A stretch of 64,000 nucleotides of DNA. It comes from Acinetobacter sp. ANC 4862. GTDB lineage: Bacteria > Pseudomonadota > Gammaproteobacteria > Pseudomonadales > Moraxellaceae. Made by a program: the position numbers and the translations under genes. Position 1 is the first letter of the stretch, and each line of letters starts with the position of its first letter. Of this stretch, positions 8,263 through 17,631 are shown in pieces. The DNA is taken from assembly GCF_004336635.1 (NCBI RefSeq), contig NZ_SJXH01000006.1, positions 1 through 64,000 of the forward strand. Direction: 5' to 3'. Under the pieces are notes generated by a model that worked only from the letters and a program-made list of their open reading frames with translations, had not been told where the DNA came from and did not search any database.

Positions 8263-9084
8263 ATGGATCAAACTTCAACATTGATCGAGCATATTGTTGA
8301 AGCATGGACACAGCTGCAAACGGAGCAGCCTTTGGTGCAATGTATTACCAATAGCGTTGCAGCCAATTATGCAGCCAATGTTTTGCTGGCTGCCGGCGCT
8401 TCACCTGCGATGATTGACAATCCATTCGAAGCCGAAAGTTTTACCAGTATTTCCGCTGCACTGAGCATTAATCTGGGTACGCCCACCAATGAACAAATGC
8501 AGGCGATGCAAATTTCTGCACAAACGGCGCAACGAACTGATACGCCTTGGGTACTCGATCCAGTCGGTTATGGTCCCGTTTTAAAATGGCGCTCGGATAT
8601 GGTGGATGAGTTACTGCAATACCATCCAACGGTTATTCGGGGTAATGCTTCAGAAATTAGCACCCTTGCAGGCAATCAGGTGCTCTCCAAAGGCGTGGAT
8701 AGCACACTGGATAGCGCAGATGTTTATAGCCAGGCCAAAGTACTGTTAGCACATGCTGAATGCATTGCCATTTCGGGTGAATCGGATTTTATTTTAAGCA
8801 AAGAACTTGATGCCGTGATTCAGGTCAATGGTGGCTCTTATTTACAGCCGAAAGTCACCGCAACAGGCTGTGCGCTCGGTGCTCTAATCGCGGCTTACTG
8901 TGCGGTAACTACACCGACTATTGCCACCGTTGCGGCACATACGCATTTTGCCATTGCAGGAAAATTGGCATTTGAAAAGGCGCAAACGATTGGTCAGTTT
9001 AATGTTGCATTCATGGATTACATCCACAGTTTAAATCCAGATCTAATTCAGCAATATGCCGATATCAAAATTCTTGAAATCTAA
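8263..9084 (+). CDS. thiM: Hydroxyethylthiazole kinase
   Basis: Phosphorylates the thiazole alcohol so that it can be reused for thiamine phosphate. Family features are visible: PLVQCITNSVAANYAANVLLAAGASPAM near the N-terminus, the loop DPVGYG, RGNASEI, and the phosphate-binding region KVTATGCALGALIAAY that contains the catalytic Cys-Ala-Leu-Gly. The ATG at 8263 follows TAAGGAA and gives 273 residues, near the family norm of about 265; the frame is open 19 codons further upstream. No thiE or thiD is adjacent and I see no TPP riboswitch in the short leader, so it appears to be an unlinked salvage gene. Confidence 0.92.
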   Translation: MDQTSTLIEHIVEAWTQLQTEQPLVQCITNSVAANYAANVLLAAGASPAMIDNPFEAESFTSISAALSINLGTPTNEQMQAMQISAQTAQRTDTPWVLDPVGYGPVLKWRSDMVDELLQYHPTVIRGNASEISTLAGNQVLSKGVDSTLDSADVYSQAKVLLAHAECIAISGESDFILSKELDAVIQVNGGSYLQPKVTATGCALGALIAAYCAVTTPTIATVAAHTHFAIAGKLAFEKAQTIGQFNVAFMDYIHSLNPDLIQQYADIKILEI

Positions 9085-9172
9085 AAAATTATCCATGTTG
9101 ATGACTCTGCATAGATCTTTATTTTAGTTTTTAAACAGCAGCGTAAAACCGTTTTTCAGCAGGACATACTCA

Positions 9173-10066
9173 ATGGAACTTAGACATTTACGTTACTTTG
9201 TGGCGCTGGCTGAAGAACTCAATTTTACCCGTGCTGCACAAAAACTCTGTACCGTACAACCTTCCCTCAGCCAGCAAATTAAAGATCTTGAAGAAGAAGT
9301 CGGTGTACAACTCATTGACCGCAGTGCACGAAAAATAGCCTTGACTGCAGAAGGTCAAGGCTTTCTAAAATATGCCCTGGAATCGATTAAATACGCAGAA
9401 CTTGCAGTCGCTCATGCACGTCAAATCGCCAATCAAGGTCAGCAACAGCTGTTTATTGGCGTATTGCACGTTGCGGAAATGACCATCATCCCTCAAGTCA
9501 TTCAACAGGTTCGTGCTCAATTTCCACAAGTCGATCTTAAAATCAGAAGTTTATCCTGTAGCGAACAGATCCAAGCATTGAAAAATTCCGAGCTGGATTT
9601 AATTTTTAGTCGCGTGTGTATGGATGATCCAGTTTACAGCAGCACGATGCTGTTTGAAGAAAAATTATTATGTGTTGCCCATCAAAATTATATTTCCAAA
9701 CGTAAGATTCAGGACTTAAGACAAATTCAAAATGATGACTTTATTGTCTGCGACCAGCTCTTTTCACCAGTGTTCTATCAACAAATTCAACAGTTCACTG
9801 AAAAAGAAAATTTGAAACTGCAATATAAATATCAAGTCACCAATGCCCTGCAACATATAAATCTCATCAATATGGGTTTGGGCTGGAGCTTTATACCTGA
9901 ATATGCACGGCAATTGCTGAATCCCAATGTACAGGCGATTGAACTGAAACAAGACTTGCCGACTTTACCGCTGTATGCCAGTTATCGAACAGATGCTGAA
10001 AATCCAGTTTTGCAATTTACCGCAAAAATCATTCAGCAATCTGTTCAACAACAAGTTTCAGAATAA
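9173..10066 (+). CDS. LysR-family transcriptional regulator
   Basis: 297 residues. The N-terminal winged helix-turn-helix is classical: MELRHLRYFVALAEELNFTR, then AAQKLCTVQPSLSQQIKDLE. It is followed by the linker helix and a periplasmic-binding-like effector domain. The sequence style resembles the BenM/CatM subgroup, which senses aromatic acids, but the ligand cannot be read from the sequence. It is convergent with the aromatic hydroxylase gene, 16 bases apart, so it need not regulate that gene even though the pairing is suggestive. AGGAC precedes the ATG. Confidence 0.9.
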   Translation: MELRHLRYFVALAEELNFTRAAQKLCTVQPSLSQQIKDLEEEVGVQLIDRSARKIALTAEGQGFLKYALESIKYAELAVAHARQIANQGQQQLFIGVLHVAEMTIIPQVIQQVRAQFPQVDLKIRSLSCSEQIQALKNSELDLIFSRVCMDDPVYSSTMLFEEKLLCVAHQNYISKRKIQDLRQIQNDDFIVCDQLFSPVFYQQIQQFTEKENLKLQYKYQVTNALQHINLINMGLGWSFIPEYARQLLNPNVQAIELKQDLPTLPLYASYRTDAENPVLQFTAKIIQQSVQQQVSE

Positions 10067-10082
10067 CTTTTAAAAATCTGAA

Positions 10083-11834
10083 TTAAGCGATTTGATACTG
10101 CATTTGTTGCAGTACATGACTGAGTTTCTGCAAGGCTTCGGCATCGTCATACAATGCTTCTTGATGGCGCCATGCTACATAGCCATCCGGACGAACCAGT
10201 AACATCCCTGCTTCAGCAATTTCACAGGTTTTTTGCCAGATGCCGTAAACATCTTTAACTTCTTGCCCAATGGTCACAACATCTAGATAAGCTAAATCTA
10301 ATTGTTCAGCTGCCTTTTTCCAGGCTGTACCGGATAAACCAGTCACTAAAGTAAGTTTTCCATTTCCGACGATATCCAGAGTGGAAACCTTTTGACCATT
10401 TTTCGCATCAATTAACCAGCAATGTGGAATTTTTGCCCCGGGACGTGAAGTTGCTTGTAAATACAATTGCGGATCAACTTGCCATTGCTCTTCATTTTCA
10501 TCCTCCAAAACCACGACAACGGATTGATAACGCTGATTCAGCTCCACCCCTTGCGCATTGAACTCAAAGTTTTTAATTTCCAAAGCATGATTCAGCTGAG
10601 TACGCAATTCAGCCGCGTCTGCTGTTGGTGCATTCAATCGATCCAACAATTGTTGGGTGGTTTCAATACCTTGATCAAAACCGAAAACATCTTTCAGGTG
10701 CTTGTAGTCCATGCGAGACTGGTTGGCACGTGCCACAATTTGCTGTCCCACTGGCACACGCTCATCACTATAAGAGGTTAATAAATCTGCTTTCGCCCAA
10801 TCTTTAATGACGAAAGCCAGTTTCCATGCCAAGTTAAATGCATCTTGAATACAGGTATTTGAACCTAAACCACTGGATGGTGGATGACGATGTACGGCAT
10901 CTCCACCGCAGAAAACCCGACCGACTGAATAATGCTTGGCAAACGCCTGATTCACATACCATGCCGATACATTTTGAACTTCAATATCGACATCGTCCGT
11001 ACCAATAAAAGTATGAATACGTTGGATGATTTGTTCTTGGGTATATTGCGGCTCACCTTGTGCAATATCGAAACCCCAACCGGCAATCCAGTCATTCCAC
11101 GGAGAAATAGCACGCAACAAGCCCATGCCAATTTCGCCAAAGCCCGCAGCAGGATTCACAATCCAATGCAAAATGCTTGGGCGATGTTGCACATACTTAG
11201 TCAAGTCGGCTTTGAAACGGACATAAGTCGTGCCCGCACGTGCCATATGACCTTCAATCGGAAGACCAATTTTTTCAACAATTTTAGAGCGTGCCCCATC
11301 CATACCCACCAGATACTTGGCACGTACCGAATATTTGCGATTTTCCAATAGGTCTAAAAACCAGACTGTAACGCCATCATCATCTTGTTCATGATCTAGA
11401 TATTCGGTGTTGTAAAATAGATTTGCACCGCGCGCAACCGCATGTTTAACCAGTAGTGCTTCCATTTCTGGTTGCACTAAATCGAATAAAGGTGAAGGAC
11501 TTCCCTTTACATAATCACCATGACGTAAATCACCGGTTCCCCACGCCTGGATACGGGCAATTTCTTCGCCAATCAAACTGGTAGTGATCATGCTTTCCCC
11601 CATGTGTTGCCATGGGGTCGCCATATTTTTGGCTTCTTCTTCCAACCCAAATTCACGCAATACTTCTACTGCACGTTGATTGGTAATGTGCGCTCGTGGC
11701 GAATTTGCCAAGCCATTAAACTGGGTATAAAAACGGACTGAAATACCGTAAGTGGCTAAGGCCAAAGCCGTCGTTGCACCTGCCGGGCCGGTCCCAATCA
11801 CCACAACATCCGTATCAAAAGACTGATTCAACAT
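10083..11834 (-). CDS. FAD-dependent aromatic hydroxylase (TfdB/PheA type)
   Basis: 583-residue flavoprotein monooxygenase. The N-terminal dinucleotide fold reads VVIGTGPAGATTALALATYG. The second FAD motif, GGDAVHRHPPSSGLGSNTCI, lies near residue 300. The C-terminal thioredoxin-like domain is complete. This is the phenol hydroxylase group (2,4-dichlorophenol 6-monooxygenase, phenol 2-monooxygenase), which uses NAD(P)H and O2 to hydroxylate a ring ortho to an existing hydroxyl. The actual substrate is unknown. AAGGAAACGGG precedes the ATG. No ring-cleavage gene is adjacent, so any pathway partners are elsewhere. Confidence 0.85.
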   Translation of the reverse strand: MLNQSFDTDVVVIGTGPAGATTALALATYGISVRFYTQFNGLANSPRAHITNQRAVEVLREFGLEEEAKNMATPWQHMGESMITTSLIGEEIARIQAWGTGDLRHGDYVKGSPSPLFDLVQPEMEALLVKHAVARGANLFYNTEYLDHEQDDDGVTVWFLDLLENRKYSVRAKYLVGMDGARSKIVEKIGLPIEGHMARAGTTYVRFKADLTKYVQHRPSILHWIVNPAAGFGEIGMGLLRAISPWNDWIAGWGFDIAQGEPQYTQEQIIQRIHTFIGTDDVDIEVQNVSAWYVNQAFAKHYSVGRVFCGGDAVHRHPPSSGLGSNTCIQDAFNLAWKLAFVIKDWAKADLLTSYSDERVPVGQQIVARANQSRMDYKHLKDVFGFDQGIETTQQLLDRLNAPTADAAELRTQLNHALEIKNFEFNAQGVELNQRYQSVVVVLEDENEEQWQVDPQLYLQATSRPGAKIPHCWLIDAKNGQKVSTLDIVGNGKLTLVTGLSGTAWKKAAEQLDLAYLDVVTIGQEVKDVYGIWQKTCEIAEAGMLLVRPDGYVAWRHQEALYDDAEALQKLSHVLQQMQYQIA

Positions 11835-12084
11835 CCCGTTTCCTTATTTAAATCACTTCAATCTACTCATCCAAATGCTTGGATTTGCTTTTATTCAACT
11901 ATAAGGAAAATGTCGAGATTATTTAAAAACTATCAAAACTAACTATAGCGATATGCATCTGAGCTATAGAAACTCAAAGCATTTTAATATTTTTAAACGT
12001 GATGAGCATTTTTTGCCTATGCTTTATTTATACAATCCGAGAAATTTAAAGTAGATAATTCAGCCCATCTCTAGAGAATAAAAT

Positions 12085-12825
12085 TTAATACACTTTCCGA
12101 TCTAAAAATAAATTCAATATGGTTTCAAAAATCGTTTTTAAATCCAATTTACAGATACACAGCAAGCCCATACCATCAAAATAGTCAGGCACATGCTGCA
12201 TAAAAAAATTGATATGTGGCGTTGCCCTAGTTCTTAAACGTTGAATGTGTTCGGATGTAGTTTGCGGCATTACATAAGGATAGACAAAAATATCGTCTCG
12301 GCGCTTGCATATATCATGCTTACGCTGCTGCATCATCTCCAGAACTTTTAAATACTCTTGAGGAGTTTCTTTACCTGTACGTGGGAAGAAATTTTGTGAA
12401 CGAGATGCAAAATAGGTATAAATTTTAGGCTGTATGACTGTAGGTACAAACCATAAGGGAATAGTGGGATTCCGAATCCGGTGATTAATCGCAACCCGGA
12501 TTGCAGTTTTAAGTGTTCTGTTGCCTTTACGATAAACCGGTAAAATACTCGCCCGGGAGCTCACCACAAAGACAGGATGACCCTCTAGAGAAAGCTTAAG
12601 CACAGGAATAATATTTTGTCCAACTAGCGTATCTTTATGATAATAATGAACCACCAGAACTGAAACAGCGTCCTGATCATAGACAAAATCATAAATTTCA
12701 TTTGCGGTCGAATTTGGAAAAATTTGCTGATCAAATTCACATATCATTTCAAAAAAACGATGTTTTTGTTCAGATGCAAGTTTTGTAAAATCTACAATCC
12801 TTTCTGTAATACGCATTAGACCCAT
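12085..12825 (-). CDS. Hypothetical protein, possible GNAT-like acyltransferase
   Basis: 246 residues without signal or membrane segments. The middle part (VVSSRASILPVYRKGNRT, then a helix, then a strand with PLWFVPT) looks like the acyl-CoA binding region of GNAT-fold proteins, where a Y-R-x-x-N/G turn follows beta 4. This is a structural guess without a clear family match. The last 60 residues are rich in aromatic and basic residues. AAGGG precedes the ATG. The region is more AT-rich than its neighbours and the gene is flanked by about 250-base spacers, which fits an accessory gene. Confidence 0.5.
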   Translation of the reverse strand: MGLMRITERIVDFTKLASEQKHRFFEMICEFDQQIFPNSTANEIYDFVYDQDAVSVLVVHYYHKDTLVGQNIIPVLKLSLEGHPVFVVSSRASILPVYRKGNRTLKTAIRVAINHRIRNPTIPLWFVPTVIQPKIYTYFASRSQNFFPRTGKETPQEYLKVLEMMQQRKHDICKRRDDIFVYPYVMPQTTSEHIQRLRTRATPHINFFMQHVPDYFDGMGLLCICKLDLKTIFETILNLFLDRKVY

Positions 12826-12989
12826 TTAACCCTTGTTTTTATACTTTTATTATTCATCACTTTATTAATATTCAATATCCCTAGAAATAGCTATTTTAGG
12901 ACGGATTAACCTGTTTGCTCTCTCCATTTTAAAGCAGCAGGTCAAAATTCATCTATTTTCTAATCATTTCAAGATAAATCAAAATGATA

Positions 12990-13023
12990 AAAAACCCAAT
13001 AGCACCTGTCTATTGGGTTTTTA
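12990..13023 (-). terminator. Rho-independent terminator after the TerC/CBS gene
   Basis: AAAACCCAATAG and CTATTGGGTTTT form a strong stem followed by T-rich sequence on either side. It lies about 65 bases beyond the stop of the TerC-like gene and could also act for the opposite strand. Confidence 0.8.
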
Positions 13024-13088
13024 AAGCGATTGAAAAGGAAACTAATTTGAGATATTCATTATCTTTTTATAGTGTCCCCAATTACCTT

Positions 13089-14615
13089 TTAGCGGTGCAT
13101 AATTAAAACCGATTTAATTCGATTATCATCCAGTTCCGTCACCTCAAAGTGAACACCGTGATACTCCAAATGAGTACCTAAGGTCACTTCTCCGTGCGTT
13201 TTTTCTAAAATTAGACCTGCAACACTGATATAACCGGCATCTTCTTCGACCAGATCCATCATACCAAGCTCTAATTCAAGCTGGTACACATCCAGCATGC
13301 CCGATGCTTTCCAGGTGTGATCATCAATTTTCACTAAATCCAGCTGTTCATCCGCATCAGGAAATTCTCCGGCAATGGCTTCAAACACATCTAGTGGAGA
13401 AATTAAACCTTGTACATTTCCAAACTCATCACTCACCAGAACCAATGAACCTTTCGAGGTACGCAAAGTATTAATGGCATCAATCACTTTCATTTTCGCG
13501 AAAATATAGATCGGACGATGGCGTTTGATTAAAGCTTTCAGTTGTTCCTCATCATCAATCACATCAAGCAACTCTTTAGCACGAACAACACTGATCACCT
13601 TATCCAGACTTCCACGACACACCGGAAACAAGCTATGCGGCACAGATAACACCTGTTCACGAATCTGTTCAGGACTATCTTCAATATCTACCCAAGAAAT
13701 CTGGCTACGCGGTGTCATGATCGAGGCAACAGATCTTTCTGCCAGGGTTAATACCCCGCCAATCATATAACGTTCTTCATCGGCAAACGCTTCTTGAGCT
13801 TCGAAGTGTTGCGCGCTATTCGCCACCGTCTCCATTTTGCCACCCATCAATTTCAAGATGGAATCTGCTGTACGGTGACGCAGTGGAATTTTAGATTCAT
13901 GTTTGGCTATATTGCGCTGACCAAATTGGTTAAATGCCTCAATTGCAATCGCAACCCCAATACCTGAATAGATATAGCCTTTCGGAATATGAAAACCAAA
14001 ACCTTCTGCAATCAAGCTAATCCCAATTAACAATAAGAAGCTTAGACACAAAATCACAACGGTCGGATGTCGGTTTACAAAAGCAGTTAATGATTTGGAG
14101 GCCAGTAACATTACAGCCATGGCAACTATCATTGCCGTCATCATCACATAGATGTTGTCGACCATGCCAACTGCGGTAATCACCGAATCTAAAGAGAATA
14201 CGGCATCTAACACCACAATTTGTGCAACAACAGCAGCAAAACTTGCATACACAATATTGGTAGTCACGTTAACTTCAGGTTTGCCTTCAATCTTTTCATG
14301 CAGTTCGGTCACAGCTTTATAGACCAAGAATAAACCGCCAAATAAAAGAATCAAATCTCGACCTGAGAAGGTCCAATCAAAGACCGTAATAAGCGGTTTG
14401 GTCAAAGTGACTAACCAAGAGATAGCAAACAATAAGCCCAAGCGCATAAACAAAGCGAGGGAAAGACCCACTACACGCGCTTTATCACGCTGTTCTGGAG
14501 GGAGTTTTTCTGCCAAAATGGCAATAAAAACCAGGTTATCAATACCTAAGACAATTTCTAAAACAATAAGGGTAAGTAAACCAATCCAAATTCCCGGATC
14601 TAATAAAAACTCCAT
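13089..14615 (-). CDS. TerC-family membrane protein with CBS pair and CorC/HlyC domain (YoaE/YegH-like)
   Basis: 508 residues in three parts. Residues 1-230 form a TerC-type membrane domain with seven or so hydrophobic segments and the acidic motifs [12 protein letters not shown] and [15 protein letters not shown], which coordinate metal in this superfamily. Residues about 290-420 contain paired CBS motifs ([11 protein letters not shown], then [21 protein letters not shown]). The last 80 residues match the CorC/HlyC transporter-associated domain. This layout is that of E. coli YoaE and YegH, thought to be metal or ion exporters. The sequence does not show which ion is moved. The gene is monocistronic. 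Confidence 0.88.
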   Translation of the reverse strand: MEFLLDPGIWIGLLTLIVLEIVLGIDNLVFIAILAEKLPPEQRDKARVVGLSLALFMRLGLLFAISWLVTLTKPLITVFDWTFSGRDLILLFGGLFLVYKAVTELHEKIEGKPEVNVTTNIVYASFAAVVAQIVVLDAVFSLDSVITAVGMVDNIYVMMTAMIVAMAVMLLASKSLTAFVNRHPTVVILCLSFLLLIGISLIAEGFGFHIPKGYIYSGIGVAIAIEAFNQFGQRNIAKHESKIPLRHRTADSILKLMGGKMETVANSAQHFEAQEAFADEERYMIGGVLTLAERSVASIMTPRSQISWVDIEDSPEQIREQVLSVPHSLFPVCRGSLDKVISVVRAKELLDVIDDEEQLKALIKRHRPIYIFAKMKVIDAINTLRTSKGSLVLVSDEFGNVQGLISPLDVFEAIAGEFPDADEQLDLVKIDDHTWKASGMLDVYQLELELGMMDLVEEDAGYISVAGLILEKTHGEVTLGTHLEYHGVHFEVTELDDNRIKSVLIMHR

Positions 14616-15135
14616 TAGTTTAAATCTCCGATTTTATGAATTTGGTTAAAATTAAATGTAGACCTGCACGGCGACGGATCCATAGAGGTGACCTGTTCAA
14701 CAATAGATAAATTAATTATGCACAAACTATAAAGTTTGTAATTAGATTTTTTTCATTTTCAATCACAAAAATGCCAACCTGTATAAAATACATACTCATT
14801 TTTGTGACTTATTTCATCTATTCGTCTGATTTTTTGCTTTGGAAATATAATGGATCTAACAGTTACAACCACTAAAAAATTTAAAAAAACCAAAAGATGA
14901 TAATACAAGTTATTGTTTTTATGAATTTTATTACAATACTTACTTGACAAATACAGCAATTTATTAGGCATACGATCCAAATATCAGAAATTTTTTGTTA
15001 AAAAGATCAGTTCCCAAAGCTGTTTTTTTCACTAGAATAAAATACAGTCAAGATTTTTTAACTCAATAATCGATAGCTAAACTTAGATGCGCAAGTCTCT
15101 AATCCAATCAAAAAAATTTACAGGGATTATTTACT
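14616..15135. other. 520-base AT-rich spacer between divergent genes
   Basis: It separates the leftward TerC/CBS gene from a rightward unknown gene and must carry both promoters. A 73-codon frame on the minus strand (14759-14980) has poor composition and no ribosome site and is not called. I looked for a yybP-ykoY manganese riboswitch in the leader of the TerC-type gene and did not recognise one. Confidence 0.4.
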
Positions 15136-15453
15136 ATGACAAATGAAAAAGCATTAACCTTCAATAAAACGTCGAAAACGATTGCTAATACTCGCTATGA
15201 AGGTGCATATCTTAATTTAGATTCATCATTTGATCAGCATCAAGTTAAGGTAATGGTCACACATAATAACCAAAAGTTTGAAATGCTTATGTCGGTCATT
15301 TTACAACACGGTACTCCTACGGCAACGTTAGCTTCAGAGCCTTATCAATATTCTGAAGTCCAAGAAGAAGTGTTGAAGTTTGCCCAGAGTATTGTCGGAT
15401 TTCATCAAGATAAAGACAGTTACACTCTGTCTCTTCTAAACGAGCACGCTTAA
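15136..15453 (+). CDS. Hypothetical protein, 105 residues
   Basis: Soluble small protein with no recognised domain. It begins with a polar, Thr/Lys-rich stretch, contains a repeated strand-like pattern (VKVMVTHNN, FEMLMSVIL) and ends in an acidic helix (QEEVLKFAQSIVGFHQD). AGGGA lies upstream of the ATG. It sits directly before the tandem MarR genes, in the same direction and separated by about 180 bases that include an imperfect hairpin, so cotranscription is doubtful. No function can be assigned. Confidence 0.55.
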   Translation: MTNEKALTFNKTSKTIANTRYEGAYLNLDSSFDQHQVKVMVTHNNQKFEMLMSVILQHGTPTATLASEPYQYSEVQEEVLKFAQSIVGFHQDKDSYTLSLLNEHA

Positions 15454-15465
15454 TTTTGATTCGTA

Positions 15466-15495
15466 TAAGGAAGCTTATAAAGATAAGTTGCCTTA
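15466..15495 (+). terminator. Imperfect hairpin after the 105-residue gene
   Basis: TAAGGAAGCTTAT pairs with ATAAGTTGCCTTA (two mismatches) around a four-base loop, twelve bases after the stop. The T tract is poor, so termination is plausible but weak. Confidence 0.35.
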
Positions 15496-15511
15496 TTGCA
15501 TTATAAAAAAC

Positions 15512-15525
15512 TTAATATATATTAA
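15512..15525. promoter_or_regulatory. AT-only palindrome upstream of the first MarR gene
   Basis: TTAATATATATTAA is a perfect 14-bp palindrome about 110 bases before the first marR-like start, and it lies inside a larger inverted repeat TTATTGC/GCAATAA (15493-15499 and 15529-15535). MarR proteins bind palindromes of this size and often repress themselves, so this is a candidate operator. Confidence 0.35.
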
Positions 15526-15633
15526 TAAGCAATAAAAATAATTTAATATGTATTGCGAAGCAAAATAGCTTTAGATTAGAATGCTTTCGATGAAAAATTA
15601 CAATTACAACAATGAATTAGGTGGTTGCCTACC

Positions 15634-16098
15634 ATGACTAAAAAATACAGTAAATTTTTACCTTCTCCGGAAAGTTTTAGCTTAGAAAATTTTCCATATT
15701 ATTGGGTTACCCAAGTCCATGCTCAATACGTTCAGAATGTCGATCACGTATTAAAAAAATATGGTTTAGATAATTCTCGTCGCCGGATTTTACTCGCGTT
15801 AAAATCAAAACCGAATGCAAGTGTGTCTGATCTTTCCGAAATGGTGGTATCCAAGATGTCAACGACCACTAAAATTGTTTATCGTTTAAAAGATGAAGGA
15901 TTAGTTGATACTTACTCATGTGAAGATGATGCCCGAATTACCCGTGTAGTCTTAACGGAAAAAGGACAACAAATGACTCAGAAGATTAATGACCTCACCA
16001 ATGTGGTTCTGGAACAATCTTTTGAAGGATTAACCCCCTTACAAATTGAAAAAATGATGGAAAGCCTTAAACATATTTTCAAAAATCTAGCGCACTAA
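15634..16098 (+). CDS. MarR-family regulator, tandem copy 1
   Basis: 154-residue winged-helix regulator. The core NSRRRILLALKS, then VSDLSEMVVSKMSTTTKIVYRL, is the MarR recognition helix region, and the wing follows in CEDDARITRVVLTEKG. The N-terminal and C-terminal helices that form the dimer are present. AGGTGG precedes the ATG at 15634; a TTG three codons earlier lacks spacing for that site. The next gene encodes a protein of identical length that differs at about 17 residues. Their target is unknown; no transporter or oxidoreductase of the usual MarR type adjoins them. Confidence 0.9.
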   Translation: MTKKYSKFLPSPESFSLENFPYYWVTQVHAQYVQNVDHVLKKYGLDNSRRRILLALKSKPNASVSDLSEMVVSKMSTTTKIVYRLKDEGLVDTYSCEDDARITRVVLTEKGQQMTQKINDLTNVVLEQSFEGLTPLQIEKMMESLKHIFKNLAH

Positions 16099-16246
16099 TT
16101 TAAGTTTAATTTAAAAAATTTAATCAGGAGTTACTTTTTTGCTTTAGCTACAAGATATGTTATTCAATAAGTTTTATTCAATTTTTCACAAAATCGTTAC
16201 AATAATAAAATACAATTACAACAATTAAAAAATAGGAGAAAAATCC

Positions 16247-16711
16247 ATGACAAAAAAATATAGTAAATTTTTACCTTGTGTTGACGATTTTAGTTTAGAT
16301 AATTTTCCATTTTATTGGGTTACCCAAGTACACGCTCAACATGTACAAAACGTAGATCATGCGTTGAAAAAATATGGTTTAGATAATTCTCGTCGCCGTA
16401 TTTTACTTGCATTGAAAGCGAAATCGCACGCAAGCGTTTCAGACTTATCTGAAATGATTATTTCTAAAATGTCGACAACCACCAAAATTGTCTATCGCCT
16501 AAAAGATGAAGGATTAGTTGATACTTACTCATGTGAAGATGATGCCCGAATTACCCGTGTTTTTTTAACAGAGAAAGGACAACAAATGACCCAAAAGATT
16601 AATGACCTCACCAATGTGGTTTTGGAACAATCTTTTGATGGCTTGACCCCATTACAAATAGACAAAATGATGGAAAGCCTGAAGCATATTTTCAAAAATT
16701 TAGCACGTTAA
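16247..16711 (+). CDS. MarR-family regulator, tandem copy 2
   Basis: 154 residues, the same length as copy 1 and about 89 percent identical by eye. Most differences lie in residues 11-18 and 57-79, while the C-terminal 75 residues are almost unchanged. The recognition helix SEMIISKMSTTTKIVYRL is conserved, so both proteins probably read the same operator and could form heterodimers. AGGAG lies eight bases before the ATG. Upstream is the 15-mer TACAATTACAACAAT, which is also present ahead of copy 1, so the duplication included the leader. The gene ends eight bases from the convergent SRAP gene. Confidence 0.9.
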   Translation: MTKKYSKFLPCVDDFSLDNFPFYWVTQVHAQHVQNVDHALKKYGLDNSRRRILLALKAKSHASVSDLSEMIISKMSTTTKIVYRLKDEGLVDTYSCEDDARITRVFLTEKGQQMTQKINDLTNVVLEQSFDGLTPLQIDKMMESLKHIFKNLAR

Positions 16712-16718
16712 GCCAAGC

Positions 16719-17378
16719 TTAATCGAAAAAATTCAGTTGAGGCGTTATTTTTTTGATTTTTGCTTTAGGTACATGTGAGCACTCAAATTCATCTTCAGGA
16801 AACCCTTCTACAAATGATCGGATATCCGGAGATTTCCAACTTAGCCATTCATTTAAACGCTCGTGAGGAATAACGATCACTGAGCGTTTAACATTTCCAG
16901 GCTCATGAAATTCTTTCATCATGGGATGATCTATTGCATCCATCGTGATCATGGTGGCTGAACGAACCACTTCATCCCCGATCTTACAGATTTCATAAAG
17001 TGCTGCAATAAAAATAGCTTGACCATCTTTCCGACGTACACCCCAACGTTGTGGCTTATGATCAAAATATTTGGACTCGTAAAACTCAGCCACCGGAATG
17101 ACACCAAATTTATATTTCATCACAGCATTATTAAAAGTAGGTTTCTGAATCAAGGTCTCACTGCGGGCGTTATAAGTTTTAGATGCAATTGTTTTATCTT
17201 CTGCCCATTTCGGCACGAGACCAAACATCACTTTACGCCACTCAAGACCTTGTTGTGATTTAAACAATAAAGGCAAGTCATAACCCGGATAGACTTCTTC
17301 CGGATACTCAAAAGGAATATCCGGTAGCTTTAAATCCTGCAATTGTTTGAGAGTCAATGGTTTGAAGTTTGCGCACAT
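16719..17378 (-). CDS. SOS response-associated peptidase family protein (SRAP, YedK/HMCES-like)
   Basis: 219 residues starting MCANF, so Met removal exposes Cys2, the residue that forms a covalent thiazolidine link with abasic sites in single-stranded DNA. Other SRAP signatures are present: NARSET, the glutamate in AEFYES, and the histidine in EFHEP ahead of the conserved strand SVIVIP. The protein therefore has the full active-site set and should protect abasic sites at forks. It is convergent with the second MarR gene and nearly touches it. No LexA-like box was recognised upstream. Confidence 0.92.
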   Translation of the reverse strand: MCANFKPLTLKQLQDLKLPDIPFEYPEEVYPGYDLPLLFKSQQGLEWRKVMFGLVPKWAEDKTIASKTYNARSETLIQKPTFNNAVMKYKFGVIPVAEFYESKYFDHKPQRWGVRRKDGQAIFIAALYEICKIGDEVVRSATMITMDAIDHPMMKEFHEPGNVKRSVIVIPHERLNEWLSWKSPDIRSFVEGFPEDEFECSHVPKAKIKKITPQLNFFD

Positions 17379-17631
17379 AGCATAGGTATTAAATTAAACT
17401 TATTCGATTATATCCTTAACTGTATTAATGTGACTGTGTTAGGTCGTTAGGAATCGTCAGCCAATGTATAAATCGAAACTTCTAGAATCCATGACCCATT
17501 AAAAACATTCTAAACTGGAGTTTTTCTTATCACTTCACTAAATGAAGCATTAGCTTGATCTGCCAATGTAATCAAGAAGAAGAACTGGGAGCGATATCCC
17601 GAAGCGGGATTTTATGATTTGCTGATCAAAA

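Noticed and set aside
14616-14760. Possible manganese riboswitch ahead of the TerC/CBS gene
   Set aside because: TerC relatives are often controlled this way, but the conserved yybP-ykoY sequence elements were not recognisable here.
14759-14980. 73-codon minus-strand frame in the spacer beside the TerC-like gene
   Set aside because: No ribosome site, unusual composition and AT-rich spacer context; it is probably chance.
17596-17610. Small hairpin ATCCCG/CGGGAT between the SRAP gene and the membrane-protein gene
   Set aside because: The stem is only six pairs and the T tract is poor on either strand, so a terminator call is not justified.
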